Numbered from the stretch's first letter, positions 17,278-27,075 are shown. The stretch: DNA of 64,000 nt from Bacillota bacterium (GCA_021791495.1 JAJYWN010000054.1:38646-102645); one strand, 5' to 3'. Program-made: numbers and translations. The notes: generated by a model from the sequence alone, not told the origin.

Positions 17278-19923
17278 TCAGCTGTCGCCGGCCACATTCT
17301 CCGCACGGGCCTCGCGGGTACCCGCGGCGCCCCGCGGCTGAGATTGAGCTTGGACCTGAGCCTGAGCCCGAGGTTGAGGGCGGGCTTGGAGCTGAGCCTG
17401 ACATTGGAGCTGCTGCACGAAGAGCCGCACCAGCCGCCGGTCGAACTGCTTGCCGGTACAGTTTTGTAATTCCCTCACCGCTTCGGCCTGCCCCATGGCT
17501 CTCCGGTAAGGCCGGTCGTTGGTCATGGCGTCGTAGGCATCCACGATGCCCAGGATTCGGCAGGCCACGGGAATCTCCGGCCCTTTCAGTCCGGATGGGT
17601 ATCCCTGCCCATTCCACCACTCGTGGTGGTGGAGGATCATGTCCGCGATGTGGGCCAGCTCGGGTGAGGCCCGGGCGATGCGGTATCCGATGGCGGAGTG
17701 TTCGCGGATCTGCAGCCGCTCTTCCGCGGTCAGCGGCCCCTCCTTAAACAGAACGTGGTCCGGGATGCCCACCTTTCCTAGGTCGTGCACTTCGGCTAGA
17801 AGCTCCAGTTCGGACAGGGCTTTGTTCGCCAACCCAGCGGACTTGCCCAGTTGCCTAGCCATGGCCGTCACCCGGCGCGTGTGCCCTTCCGCCACATAGT
17901 CCTTGGCGGCCAGCGCGGTCAAGAGCGCCTTAACGATGCCGTGTACGGCGCTGGAACTGCGATGGAGCTTGTCGCGGTACATGTTCTTGTCCGCCATGTT
18001 GAAAGTCTCTTCCAGAGAGAAGGAGTCGTCCGCCGCGGTCGCCGAGCCCACCGATACACTGAGGACGAGGTCGTCGTGGGAGTTGTTGAAGGCGGTCAAT
18101 TCCTCTTCCAGGGCTTTCTGGAGCTTCTCCACTTCCCGCGGCCCGGTACGGGGGAGGATGGCGGCGAATTCATCTCCGCCGACGCGGGCTACGACATCGC
18201 CATGGCGGAAGCACTTCCGGAGCATAGCGGCATAGGCACGGAGCAGTTCGTCACCCTGGCGGTGACCCATGGTATCGTTGATGAGTTTCAGTCCGTCCAC
18301 GTCGGTCGAGACGAGGCTGATCGGGTAGGAGTTGGAGCCGCGCAGGCGCTCCAGCGTCTCCCCGAAGTAGGCCCGGTTATAGAGGCCGGTCAACGGTTCG
18401 TGCAGGCTCAGGAAAGTCAGACGCTGCTCCATGCGGCGGCGCTCCGTGACGTCGCGGCAGATGGCCTGCAGCGCCACAAGGGTGCCCGCGGCGTCGCGGA
18501 CTGGGCTGATCCGTTGTTCCACGTATCTGATTTCCCCGCTCTTGGCGATCCAGCGGACAATGACCGGAAGCCGGTAATCGTCCCGCTGATTACCCATATC
18601 GATCATGATGTGCCAGTCGTTCCGGTGAACGACTTTCCATATTAGCTCATCATCGGCGTAGTACTCGTCCGGGGTGTACCCGGTGACCTCCGCCACAGCC
18701 GGGCTTACGTACTCCAAGACCGGTTTCGGGCGCAGCTTGACCCGGTAGATGACGTCGGTGGCGTTCTCGGCGATGAGCCGGAACCGCTCCTCACTGGCTC
18801 GGGCCGTCGCCTCGGCCCGCTTTCTTTCGGTGATGTCCACCGCCAGGTGAAACCGCACCTCGCGGTCATCCTTCCACTTGATGACCCGGTCGAAGGCCAT
18901 GTAGTCCCGGCCGGTCACCGGGTGGTGGAATTCCCATTTCAGGGGCACTTCCTTCAGCCCCCTGTTCACTTCCTCCGTGCAGGAAACGCAGGGCTGATCG
19001 GACCCCCGCAACTCCGAATGACACACGCCCCCGACGGGGTTCTTGCCCAACAACAGGCGGGTCGCCCGGTTGGCGAAGAGGACCCTGCGGGTAGCAGGGT
19101 CTGAGACGTAGACGGCTTGGTCGAGTGACTCGAAGAGCGACATGAGCTGGGATCGTTCGGTCTCGATGGTCAGCGCGAGCGACTCGACCTGCTCCAGGGT
19201 GTCCTGCTCCATCTCCAGGTTATCGAGCCACTGGCGCACTTCGGCCTCGGAGCGCGACGGCCCCAGAAAGTCCTGGGCGGGAATGTAGTAGAAGTTCCGA
19301 AAGAAGCGCCCGTGCCGGATCAGCCAAGGGTAGATGGACAGGACGCCCTGGATGGCTTCCGGCAAAAAGCGCGCCCGGTAGAAGTGGCCTATCCCGACGA
19401 CAGGGTACTTCGAGAACACCTGCGCCTGCGCGGCGGCCCGGAACTGCAGGAAAGCGTTCCGACCAAGGTCGGTGTCACCTTCTCTTGGCGCGAAGGCGCC
19501 CCAATCGGCGAATATGCGGATGCCAGGGAAGCCGGCGGCCAGCGCTTTCTCACACGCGGCAGCCACAAGGCTGTTGACTCGGGCAGGATCGACGGGGCCG
19601 GCGGACCGGAGGGCGTCCCTCGGGATGACCCGGACCGCCCTGGAAGCTGTCGCGCCGACGGCGGGCACGGGGGCGTCATCCGCACCCCGCACGGGCACTC
19701 TCTCCTTAAGCGCCGCGATCCCGGCCCGGTCTCCGACGAATACGCACCGTTCTCCACGCTCCAGCCCCGCTTCGAAGTAGGCGACGGCGACGTCCAGCCA
19801 CTCATCGGGAGTCTCAGCGATGAACCCCACCTGGTCGTGGGGCCGTAAGCTTGCCAAGGCCTGCTTCAGGGTACGGGTGTGTTTGGGAGGCGTGCTCTGC
19901 GCTAGTAGGTCTGTGGCGTCCAT
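17278..19923 (-). CDS. MEDS-PAS-PAS-GGDEF-HD-GYP cyclic-di-GMP signalling protein
   Basis: The 881-residue cytoplasmic protein has an N-terminal MEDS/DcmR-like sensory domain (about 15-220), a first PAS with a CxxC-type end (PCVSCTEEVN), a second PAS/PAC (about 380-500), a GGDEF domain with intact RVGGDEFAAI, and an HD-GYP domain with HDLGKVGIPDH and HHHEWWNGQGYP. It could both make and degrade c-di-GMP. The last 45 residues are a Gln/Pro/Arg/Ala repeat (LQARPQPRAQAQVQAQ). ATG 19923 follows GAGGGGG; the GTG at 20022 has no SD. Confidence 0.92.
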   Translation of the reverse strand: MDATDLLAQSTPPKHTRTLKQALASLRPHDQVGFIAETPDEWLDVAVAYFEAGLERGERCVFVGDRAGIAALKERVPVRGADDAPVPAVGATASRAVRVIPRDALRSAGPVDPARVNSLVAAACEKALAAGFPGIRIFADWGAFAPREGDTDLGRNAFLQFRAAAQAQVFSKYPVVGIGHFYRARFLPEAIQGVLSIYPWLIRHGRFFRNFYYIPAQDFLGPSRSEAEVRQWLDNLEMEQDTLEQVESLALTIETERSQLMSLFESLDQAVYVSDPATRRVLFANRATRLLLGKNPVGGVCHSELRGSDQPCVSCTEEVNRGLKEVPLKWEFHHPVTGRDYMAFDRVIKWKDDREVRFHLAVDITERKRAEATARASEERFRLIAENATDVIYRVKLRPKPVLEYVSPAVAEVTGYTPDEYYADDELIWKVVHRNDWHIMIDMGNQRDDYRLPVIVRWIAKSGEIRYVEQRISPVRDAAGTLVALQAICRDVTERRRMEQRLTFLSLHEPLTGLYNRAYFGETLERLRGSNSYPISLVSTDVDGLKLINDTMGHRQGDELLRAYAAMLRKCFRHGDVVARVGGDEFAAILPRTGPREVEKLQKALEEELTAFNNSHDDLVLSVSVGSATAADDSFSLEETFNMADKNMYRDKLHRSSSAVHGIVKALLTALAAKDYVAEGHTRRVTAMARQLGKSAGLANKALSELELLAEVHDLGKVGIPDHVLFKEGPLTAEERLQIREHSAIGYRIARASPELAHIADMILHHHEWWNGQGYPSGLKGPEIPVACRILGIVDAYDAMTNDRPYRRAMGQAEAVRELQNCTGKQFDRRLVRLFVQQLQCQAQLQARPQPRAQAQVQAQSQPRGAAGTREARAENVAGDS

Positions 19924-20037
19924 GCCTTGGCTATCCCCCTCGAATGATGTGCCCTCCGCAAGCAAGTGTCCCTTATGGCAATATCGTCCGGCGACGCCCT
20001 CCGGTGAAGGGTACGTGGCCACACGCGGGGGGCCTGT

Positions 20038-20919
20038 CTAGAACATGTTCTTTTTGTAGAGGTAGACGGCGGCGGACCCGGACAGCAGCACCGCCACCCC
20101 CATGATTACCCAGAAAGCCGCCGGGTGGGCCTGTCCGGGGAGGGCCACGTTCATGCCGTAGAACGCCCCCACGATAGCCGGCAGGGCCAGAACGATGGTA
20201 ATAGCTGAAAGGAACTTCATGACGATGTTCAGGTTGTTCGAAATGATGGAGGCGAAAAACTCCATGAGGCCGCTGAGGATTCCGTTATAGGTCTCGTTCA
20301 TCTCCATGGCCTGCCGGTTCTCGATAATCACGTCCTCCAAAAGGTCCTCGTCCTCTGGCGTCACAGGGAACGGCCGCGCCCTCTGCAGCCGCTCGATGAC
20401 CAGGTTGTTCGACTTCAGGGAAGTGAAGAAGTAGACCAGGCTCTTCTGGACATTCAGCAGTTTCATGAGCTGCTCGTTCTTCATGGACTGGTGCAGGTGC
20501 TGCTCGATGGCGTCGGTCTGGTGGTCCAACTGCCGCAGGTAGTGCAGGTAGAGAGCGGATGTCCGATAGAGCAGGCGAAACACGAAATTGGCCGGCGTGG
20601 AGGTGAAAGTGGCCGAGGTCTCCTTCTTAAGGTTCTCAAGGAGAGGGTTCTCCCGCAGACAGACCGTGACCACGCCGCCACCCGACACCACGATGCCGAA
20701 GGGAACGGTGTTATACCGTGTTCCTGATGGCCCTTGCTCCATCACCGGGACGCGGATGAGGATCAAGGTCACACCCGGTACCTCGCACTCCAAACGCGAC
20801 TGCTCTTCTTCGTCCAGGGATGCCCTAAGAAAGTCCAGCGGGATGCCCCAGGTCTCCGCGGCATGATTCAGTTCCTGGTCGGTCGGCGCCACCAGACTGG
20901 TCCAAGTAGTAGCTTTCAT
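20038..20919 (-). CDS. corA: CorA-family divalent cation transporter
   Basis: This protein of about 293 residues has the CorA layout: a soluble alpha/beta N-domain, a long helical stretch (about 115-235) and two C-terminal membrane helices with the GMN selectivity motif (IVGAFYGMNVALPGQ). CorA proteins form pentamers and take up Mg2+ or Co2+. The start is either ATG 20919 or the in-frame GTG three codons earlier; neither has well-spaced SD. It ends 114 bases upstream of the c-di-GMP gene's ATG, on the same strand. Confidence 0.93.
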   Translation of the reverse strand: MKATTWTSLVAPTDQELNHAAETWGIPLDFLRASLDEEEQSRLECEVPGVTLILIRVPVMEQGPSGTRYNTVPFGIVVSGGGVVTVCLRENPLLENLKKETSATFTSTPANFVFRLLYRTSALYLHYLRQLDHQTDAIEQHLHQSMKNEQLMKLLNVQKSLVYFFTSLKSNNLVIERLQRARPFPVTPEDEDLLEDVIIENRQAMEMNETYNGILSGLMEFFASIISNNLNIVMKFLSAITIVLALPAIVGAFYGMNVALPGQAHPAAFWVIMGVAVLLSGSAAVYLYKKNMF

Positions 20920-21069
20920 GCCCCCCACATTTCGCCGCGACCGGGCGTCCTCCTACTAGCACCAATCTGTGCCTTTGGTGGCAAAGCAGCCCTCAGAAAG
21001 CAGGAATTATCCAAAATGGTCTTGAATCTGAGAAAGGACTGAGAATTCCGTTAAAAGGGGGGCTATCTG

Positions 21070-22056
21070 GTGCGTTCAGTCAGGACTTCACTAGCGATCA
21101 TCATTATTCTTTCTCTGGTCACCGGATCGGTTTTGTTGGCGGGGTGTTCAAAGCCGGCGACCAAGGTTAACCTGTCGGTCGCCACAGGGGGGACGGGGGG
21201 CGTCTACTACATCTACGGCGGCGGGTTGGCCAACGTTATTACTAAGAACGTTCCCAACGTTGAGGCCACGGCTGAGGTGACTTCCGCCTCGGTGGATAAC
21301 GCCAAACTGATCCAGTCCGGCAAGGCAGACCTGGCCTTCATGATGGCCGACGTCGTCTACGACGCGTCCAAGGGGACGGGCAAGTTCGCCGACACCGGCA
21401 AGGTCTCACTGCGCTCCTTAGGGGTCCTTTACTCGAACTACACCCACATCGTTGTGCTCGACGGGAGCTCGATCCAGAAAGTCGCCGACCTGAAAGGCAA
21501 GAAGGTCTCCACAGGTTCGCCCGGGAGTGGCACTGAGGTTCTGGCCAACCGCATTCTGGAGGCCGCCGGTCTGAACCCGGCCAAAGATATCATCCCAGAA
21601 CGACTGGGCGTGGCCGAGTCGGCCGGCGCTCTGAAAGACCGCAAGATCGACGCTTTCTTCTGGTCAGGCGGGCTTCCGACCGCGGCCGTCCTCGATCTGG
21701 CCTCAACTCCGGGCATCAAGATCCGGCTTGTCCCTCAGGAGGCCGAGCTGAAGAAGATGACCGAGAAGTACGGTCCCATCTACTTCAACCTGGTGGTGCC
21801 CAAGGGAACGTATAAGGGCTTTGATCAGGACGTTAACGTTGTCGGCGTGGCCAACGTCTTGGTGGTCTCCGATAAGATGAAGGATGACCTGGCTTACAAG
21901 CTGATTAAGGTGATGTTCGACAAGCAGGCCGACCTCGTGGCCGTTCACTCCGAGGCCAAGAACCTGTCTCTGAAATCGGCTGTCGTCGGCTCGCCCATTG
22001 ACTTCCACCCCGGCGCCATCAAGTACTACACCGAGAAGGGCGTCTGGAAGAAGTAG
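21070..22056 (+). CDS. TAXI-family TRAP transporter substrate-binding lipoprotein
   Basis: The 328-residue protein has a lipoprotein signal ending LLAGC (about 22-26) and the TAXI receptor pattern (LSVATGGTGGVYYIYGGGLANVI, then KGKKVSTGSPGSGTEV). TAXI proteins bind organic acids such as glutamate, 2-oxoglutarate or other carboxylates outside the cell and hand them to a fused TRAP permease. GTG 21070 follows AAAAGGGGGGC. The next two genes, DUF1850 and the fused permease, complete the usual set. Carboxylate uptake would suit the neighbouring succinate/2-oxoglutarate enzymes. Confidence 0.93.
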   Translation: MRSVRTSLAIIIILSLVTGSVLLAGCSKPATKVNLSVATGGTGGVYYIYGGGLANVITKNVPNVEATAEVTSASVDNAKLIQSGKADLAFMMADVVYDASKGTGKFADTGKVSLRSLGVLYSNYTHIVVLDGSSIQKVADLKGKKVSTGSPGSGTEVLANRILEAAGLNPAKDIIPERLGVAESAGALKDRKIDAFFWSGGLPTAAVLDLASTPGIKIRLVPQEAELKKMTEKYGPIYFNLVVPKGTYKGFDQDVNVVGVANVLVVSDKMKDDLAYKLIKVMFDKQADLVAVHSEAKNLSLKSAVVGSPIDFHPGAIKYYTEKGVWKK

Positions 22057-22070
22057 CGGCCACGTTTCCA

Positions 22071-22646
22071 ATGAGTCCTGTCCCGGCCCCTTCTCGCGTG
22101 AAGGGTAGAAGAAGGGCCTTACCGACGCTGGCGGCGGCTTTGACGGTCTTGGGGGTCTTAGCCGCCGCCGGGTTCGTGTCGGTCGCCGGCCGGGAGTCGC
22201 TCTTGGCAGGACCGGTGCTGGTGGTCCGTACCAGCGGCGGCCGTCTGTGTGACGCCTTCCCCGCGGAAGCGGGAGATGGCTTCTCTCTCAGCTACATCCA
22301 TTCGATCTACGGTGCGCCGGCGGAGGAGCGGTTCGTCATCCAGAATGACGGCCGGCTGAAGCTGGTGAGCGTGACTTCGCCGAGCCGGGCCGTACTCGAG
22401 TACTACGGCCCGGCCGCCGGCGACCCCAGTCTGGTGCCCCCGGTGAGGACTCTGCCGCTCATCGCGGACCGGGTGGGCCGCCGGACATTGAATATCGCGG
22501 GGCAGCAGATACCGCTTTACGCCTTCGGAGACGGCGCCCACCTGCGTCTGCAGGTCGAGCACTGGGGGGTCCTGCGGGCCGCCATGGGTGTCCTTCTTCT
22601 GCGCGTTCGGCACGCCGCCGCGCCCGTGGCGGCTCTACCGGAGTAG
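22071..22646 (+). CDS. DUF1850 protein of a TAXI-TRAP operon
   Basis: This 191-residue protein has an N-terminal membrane helix (about 17-40) and the DUF1850 core with FSLSYIHSIYGAPAEERF, the conserved Ser-His-Ser-type segment of the family. DUF1850 genes regularly sit between TAXI binding proteins and fused TRAP permeases, as here (14 bases after one, 33 before the other). The role is unknown; an accessory subunit exposed outside the membrane is plausible. Confidence 0.85.
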   Translation: MSPVPAPSRVKGRRRALPTLAAALTVLGVLAAAGFVSVAGRESLLAGPVLVVRTSGGRLCDAFPAEAGDGFSLSYIHSIYGAPAEERFVIQNDGRLKLVSVTSPSRAVLEYYGPAAGDPSLVPPVRTLPLIADRVGRRTLNIAGQQIPLYAFGDGAHLRLQVEHWGVLRAAMGVLLLRVRHAAAPVAALPE

Positions 22647-22679
22647 AGCCACACAAATCGTAAGGGGGGGTGTTCCCGC

Positions 22680-24791
22680 GTGCCGGGAACCAAGAAGGAC
22701 ATCGAACGCACGGAACCGGTGGATCTGGCTAAAGCTGCTCAGGAGATCATCGACGAGTACGAAGCCCCCACCCGCGACTTGGCCAAGACCGCGAAGTTCA
22801 TCACCGCCGGCCTGGCCATCGGTCTGTCTCTCTTCAGCCTGTACGGCGCCATAGCCACCATCCCGGCGCAGATCTTCCGGACCGTGCACGTCCTCTTCGT
22901 GCTGGTCCTGACCTTCTTGTACTACCCGGCTCGGAAAGGCGCCCGGAAATCCAATCTGATCACGCCCTTGGACTTCGCCCTGATTCTGGCAGCCATAGTC
23001 TCACTGGGATACGTCCTCATCGATTTCGATAGGTTCATTTACCGCGCCGTCACTCCGACCACCATTGACCTCCTCCTCGGGTCCATCACCATCTTGCTAG
23101 TGCTGGAAGCCACGCGGCGCACCACCGGCTGGATCCTTCCCGCGATCGTGGTGGCTTTCATCATCTACGCCTACATCGGACCGTGGCTCCCCGAGCCCTG
23201 GACCCACCGCGGCTACGACTTGGGCCGCATCGTGGGCCACATGTACATGACTTTGGAAGGCATTTTCGGCGTCCCCATCGACGTTTCGTCGACTTTCATC
23301 ATCCTGTTCACGATCTATGGAGCCGTGCTGGAGTTTTCGGGTGCCGGCAAGTTCTTCGTCGATTTCAGCTTCGCGGCCATGGGCCGGAAGGAAAGCGGCG
23401 CCGGTCGCACGGTGACGATGGCCTCCTTTCTCCTGGGGACGGTCTCGGGGAGCGGCGTGGCCACCACCGTCACCCTTGGGTCGGTCGCCTATCCCCTTCT
23501 AAAGAGGGCCGGCTATGACAAGGACACCGCCGGCGCCATCCTTTCCGCGGGCGGCATCGGCGCCGTGATTTCGCCCCCGGTTCTGGGCGCGGCGTCCTTC
23601 CTCATCGCCGAGATTCTGAAAGTCTCCTACCTGCAAGTTCTGCGGATGGCCATGGTCCCGACCATCCTTTACTACCTGGGTATCTGGCTGATGATCGAAC
23701 TGGATACGGCCAAGCGCCGTCACCACCGCCAGACGGAGGCCGCGGCGGCGGCGGGAGTGGCAGGTACGACAAGTGAGGCGGGCACGGCCGGAGCAGCCGG
23801 GGTGGGTGCCGCGAGTGGGGCGGATGCGGGCGCCGCGGCTTTCCCCGCGGAGAAGATCCCCACCCTGGGTGAACTCACCCGTAACTACTGGTTCCATTTC
23901 ACCTCCCTGATCTCCATCGTTGCCCTGATGGTCGCGGGTTTCACGGCTATCTTGGCGGTGTTCGTGTCCATCATCCTGGCCGCCCTGGTCAGCTATTTCC
24001 GGCGTGATACGGCGCTGACCTTGCCGAAGATTGCCAAAGCCCTGGAGGGAGGGGCCAAGGGAATCCTGTCCGTGGCCCCCACCTGCGCTTCAGCGGGCAT
24101 TATCGTCGGCGTGGTGACCCTCACCGGCCTGGGTCTGAAGTTCTCCGGAATCATCTTGGACCTGGCCCACGGCAACCTCTTCCTGACCCTGCTCTACACG
24201 GCCCTGATCCTGATGGTGTTAGGGCTGGCACTGCCCATCACCGCCTCCTACATCGTGGCGGCCGTCATGACCGCGCCGGCCTTGATCAAGCTGGGTGTGC
24301 CGGATGCGGCGGCCCACATGTTCATTTTTTACTACGCCGTCCTGTCCGAGGTCTCACCTCCGGTGGCCCTGTCTCCGGTGGCGGCGGCGGCACTCACGGG
24401 TGGCAACCCCTTCCGGACGATGATGATCACCTGGAAGTACGCCTTGCCCACCTTCCTGGTGCCCTTCATGTTCACGGCCACACCGGCCGGCATGGGCTTG
24501 CTCCTGATGGGCAGTCCGGCCAACGCCGCGTGGGTTACCTTGACGGGCATTTTCGGCGTTACCGGTCTGGTGCTGGGCGTCGGCGGCTACGTGTCGGTTC
24601 CCGCCACCTGGTTGGAGCGAGCGCTTCTGACGGTGGGCGGGCTGGCCTTGCTCTACCCGGCGGCGTTGCTCGACATGTTCGGGTTGGCCGCTGTCGGAAC
24701 CGGCTTGGTGCTGAACTTCTGGCGGGCGCGCCGTCAGGCCGGGCCGTTGGGGATTCCACCGGCCGCCGCCGGTACGCCACCCCTTGCGTGA
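22680..24791 (+). CDS. TRAP transporter fused permease (DctQM type, 4TM/12TM)
   Basis: The 703-residue permease joins the small (four-helix) and large (twelve-helix) TRAP subunits in one chain. The large-subunit signature is visible as GTVSGSGVATTVTLGSVAYPLLKRAGYD and IGAVISPPVLGAASFLIAEIL. An Ala/Gly-rich loop of about 35 residues (around 358-392) interrupts it between helices. A further hydrophobic C-terminal region follows the large domain, as in TAXI partners. GTG 22680 has AAGGGGGGGG upstream. It should drive Na+- or proton-coupled uptake of a carboxylate. Confidence 0.94.
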   Translation: MPGTKKDIERTEPVDLAKAAQEIIDEYEAPTRDLAKTAKFITAGLAIGLSLFSLYGAIATIPAQIFRTVHVLFVLVLTFLYYPARKGARKSNLITPLDFALILAAIVSLGYVLIDFDRFIYRAVTPTTIDLLLGSITILLVLEATRRTTGWILPAIVVAFIIYAYIGPWLPEPWTHRGYDLGRIVGHMYMTLEGIFGVPIDVSSTFIILFTIYGAVLEFSGAGKFFVDFSFAAMGRKESGAGRTVTMASFLLGTVSGSGVATTVTLGSVAYPLLKRAGYDKDTAGAILSAGGIGAVISPPVLGAASFLIAEILKVSYLQVLRMAMVPTILYYLGIWLMIELDTAKRRHHRQTEAAAAAGVAGTTSEAGTAGAAGVGAASGADAGAAAFPAEKIPTLGELTRNYWFHFTSLISIVALMVAGFTAILAVFVSIILAALVSYFRRDTALTLPKIAKALEGGAKGILSVAPTCASAGIIVGVVTLTGLGLKFSGIILDLAHGNLFLTLLYTALILMVLGLALPITASYIVAAVMTAPALIKLGVPDAAAHMFIFYYAVLSEVSPPVALSPVAAAALTGGNPFRTMMITWKYALPTFLVPFMFTATPAGMGLLLMGSPANAAWVTLTGIFGVTGLVLGVGGYVSVPATWLERALLTVGGLALLYPAALLDMFGLAAVGTGLVLNFWRARRQAGPLGIPPAAAGTPPLA

Positions 24792-24865
24792 TTGCCGTTC
24801 CAGTAACCGCCCTTTGCTGAACACAACTTTCGACGAATCAGCCAACGAGGGGAGCCGGAGCAAAA

Positions 24866-26056
24866 GTGCCAGGTCCTCTATCCGACGTAAGAGTCCTAGA
24901 CCTCTCCCGCGTGCTCACGGGGCCTTTCTGCAGCATGATGCTGGCGGATATGGGTGCCGAAGTCATCAAGGTGGAGCTGCCGGGCCGCGGCGACGACACC
25001 CGCCAGTGGGGTCCACCGTACCTGGAGACAGAGAGTTACTACTACCTTAGCGTGAACCGTAACAAGAAGAGTGTGGCCCTGAACCTCAAGGATCCGCGCG
25101 GGCGCGAGGCCGTCCTGAAGCTGGCGGCCCGGTCCGATGTGGTCCTGGAGAACTTCCGCCCGGGGACCATGGACGATCTGGGGCTGGGCTACGAGACATT
25201 GCGGGCCGTCAACCCGCGTCTGGTCTACGCCTCCATCACCGGGTTCGGCCCGGACGGCCCTTACCGTGACAAGGTGGCCTACGACCTGATTCTTCAGGGG
25301 ATGGGCGGCCTGATGGGCATCACCGGCGAGGAGGGCGGCGCCCCGGTCCGCATCGGGGTGGCCATCGCCGACATCGGTGCCGGTATGTGGACGGCCTATG
25401 GAATTCTGGCCGCCCTCCACGCTCGCGAGCGCACCGGGGCCGGGCAGAAGGTGGAAACCTCGCTCATGGACGGCCAGGTGGCCTGGATGACCTACATGGC
25501 CCACCTCTACTTCGCCACCGGCGCCAGTCCGGGCCGCATGGGCTCGGCCCACCCAACCATCGTGCCCTACCAGGCCTTCCGCGTGAAGGACGGCTACATC
25601 AACATCGCCGTGGGGAACGACTCTTTCTGGGTCAAGTTCGGGCGCGCCCTGGGACTGACGGCTGAGGTCATCGCCGACTCACGCTTCGCCACCAACTCGG
25701 CGCGGGCCACACACCGCCAGGAAGTCCTGGACCTCATCGAGCCCATCCTGGCGACGCGGGGTTCCCGGGAGTGGCTGGAGGCCCTTGAGCAGGCCGGTGT
25801 TCCTGCCGGCCCCATTTACACCATGGAGCAGCTCTTCAGCGACCCGCAGGTGCTGCACCGTAGCATGGTGCTGGATGTCCCCCACCCCACCCTTGGCAGC
25901 GTCCGCTTGACCGGGATCCCGCTGAAGCTGTCGGAGACGCCGGGCGAGGTGCGCACCGCTCCGCCGCTGCTGGGCCAGCACACTGAGGAGGTCCTGACCT
26001 CCCTGGGTTACACCAGGGAACAGTTGGCGGCGTGGAAGACGGACAAGGTGATCTAG
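24866..26056 (+). CDS. CaiB/BaiF-type (family III) CoA-transferase
   Basis: The 396-residue protein has the family III layout: VLDLSRVLTGPFCSMMLADMGAEVIK at the N-terminus, ENFRPGTMDDLGLGYE, and the catalytic Asp169 in IADIGAGM. These enzymes move CoA between carboxylic acids through an aspartyl-CoA thioester. GTG 24866 follows GAGGGGAG. It lies 74 bases after the TRAP permease on the same strand, so it may activate the imported acid. It meets the CitE-like gene tail-to-tail. Candidate pairs are succinyl-CoA with malate, citramalate or oxalate-like acids; which one cannot be read. Confidence 0.92.
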   Translation: MPGPLSDVRVLDLSRVLTGPFCSMMLADMGAEVIKVELPGRGDDTRQWGPPYLETESYYYLSVNRNKKSVALNLKDPRGREAVLKLAARSDVVLENFRPGTMDDLGLGYETLRAVNPRLVYASITGFGPDGPYRDKVAYDLILQGMGGLMGITGEEGGAPVRIGVAIADIGAGMWTAYGILAALHARERTGAGQKVETSLMDGQVAWMTYMAHLYFATGASPGRMGSAHPTIVPYQAFRVKDGYINIAVGNDSFWVKFGRALGLTAEVIADSRFATNSARATHRQEVLDLIEPILATRGSREWLEALEQAGVPAGPIYTMEQLFSDPQVLHRSMVLDVPHPTLGSVRLTGIPLKLSETPGEVRTAPPLLGQHTEEVLTSLGYTREQLAAWKTDKVI

Positions 26057-26155
26057 AGCCGCCGGAATCAGGACGGTCACATAGCCTGCAAAGAGTCCGG
26101 TCAACAGGGTCACGTTCCGATCTGATGTGAGCTGCATCCGGAAACCCATGCTCAT
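26057..26155 (-). pseudogene. Possible remnant of a membrane-protein gene start after the CitE-like gene
   Basis: ATG 26155 overlaps the lyase stop codon (ATGA) and opens a frame whose first 33 residues end in a hydrophobic helix, VTLLTGLFAGYVTVLIPAA. The frame then runs into the antisense of the convergent CoA-transferase gene and loses protein-like character. This looks like the start of an operon gene truncated by a rearrangement, but chance cannot be excluded. Confidence 0.3.
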
Positions 26156-27075
26156 CTCGAGCCGGTCACCCGTTCAAAGGTGGCCAGAGTTCTCAGGGCG
26201 CGCTCCACTACGGGACGGTCGACCATCTTTCCATCGACGACGACCACGCCTTTGGGCGCAGCGGTCGCCCCTTGGAACGCGGCCACCACTCTCCTGGCGT
26301 ACTCCACCTCGGCCTGGGTAGGGGAAAAAGCCCGGTTCATGGCGTCCACCTGCTTAGGGTGGATGGCCAGCTTACCTCCGAACCCGAACCGCCGGGCCAG
26401 CAGGCACTCCTGCTCCAGCCCGGCAGCATCGTTCAGGTCGACGTAGACGGTGTCCACCGCCTGCACCCCGGCGGCCGCCGCCGCCAGCACCACCGCCCCG
26501 CGGGCGTGCGCGATTTCCAGGCCGTCCCGCGAGCGACTGACGGCCATGTCGCGGGTGAGGTCCTCGGCCCCCAGGCATACGGCCCGGACCCGCGGAGAGG
26601 CCGAGGCCACTTCGTAGGCTTTCACGATGCCCAGCGCCGTCTCGACCAGGGCCAGGATGGCCACGCTACCTTCGGCCAGGCCCCGTTCGGCCTCTAACCG
26701 GCTGAGGGTCCGGCACACAGCGGCCACCTCGGCGGGGCTCTCGGACTTGGGCAACATCACCCCAGTCAGACCAGGCCCCACCACGGCCTCGAGGTCGGCC
26801 TCAGTCAGCCCGGTGGGGGTGGCGTTCACCCGAACGACGATGGGAACGTACGGACCGGTAGCGGACTGCCCCGCGCCGGAGGCCGCCCGGCCGAGTTCAC
26901 TCAACATTTGGCTCACCAGTAGGCGGGCGGCGCCCTTGTCCTGCGGCGCGACGGCATCCTCCAAGTCCCAAATGACGGCGTCGGCCGTCACCCCCGGCGT
27001 CTTGGCCATCATCCGTTCCTGGTTCCCGGGCATGAAGAGTAAGCTGCGAAGGAGGCCAGTACTCTGAGTGCTCAT
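26152..27075 (-). CDS. CitE/HpcH-family lyase (malyl-CoA/citramalyl-CoA lyase-like)
   Basis: The 307-residue protein is a CitE-like TIM barrel: LFMPGNQERMM, the acidic metal-site segment AVIWDLEDAVAPQDK, CLGAEDLTRDM and the late KLAIHPKQVDAMN. Stand-alone CitE-like proteins without CitD/CitF usually cleave malyl-CoA, citramalyl-CoA or similar thioesters with Mg2+, and no citrate lyase partners are here. ATG 27075 has AAGGGG upstream. It closes the operon with 2-oxoacid:ferredoxin oxidoreductase, succinate dehydrogenase and a CoA-transferase, which supports a CoA-thioester C4 or C5 substrate. Confidence 0.88.
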   Translation of the reverse strand: MSTQSTGLLRSLLFMPGNQERMMAKTPGVTADAVIWDLEDAVAPQDKGAARLLVSQMLSELGRAASGAGQSATGPYVPIVVRVNATPTGLTEADLEAVVGPGLTGVMLPKSESPAEVAAVCRTLSRLEAERGLAEGSVAILALVETALGIVKAYEVASASPRVRAVCLGAEDLTRDMAVSRSRDGLEIAHARGAVVLAAAAAGVQAVDTVYVDLNDAAGLEQECLLARRFGFGGKLAIHPKQVDAMNRAFSPTQAEVEYARRVVAAFQGATAAPKGVVVVDGKMVDRPVVERALRTLATFERVTGSR

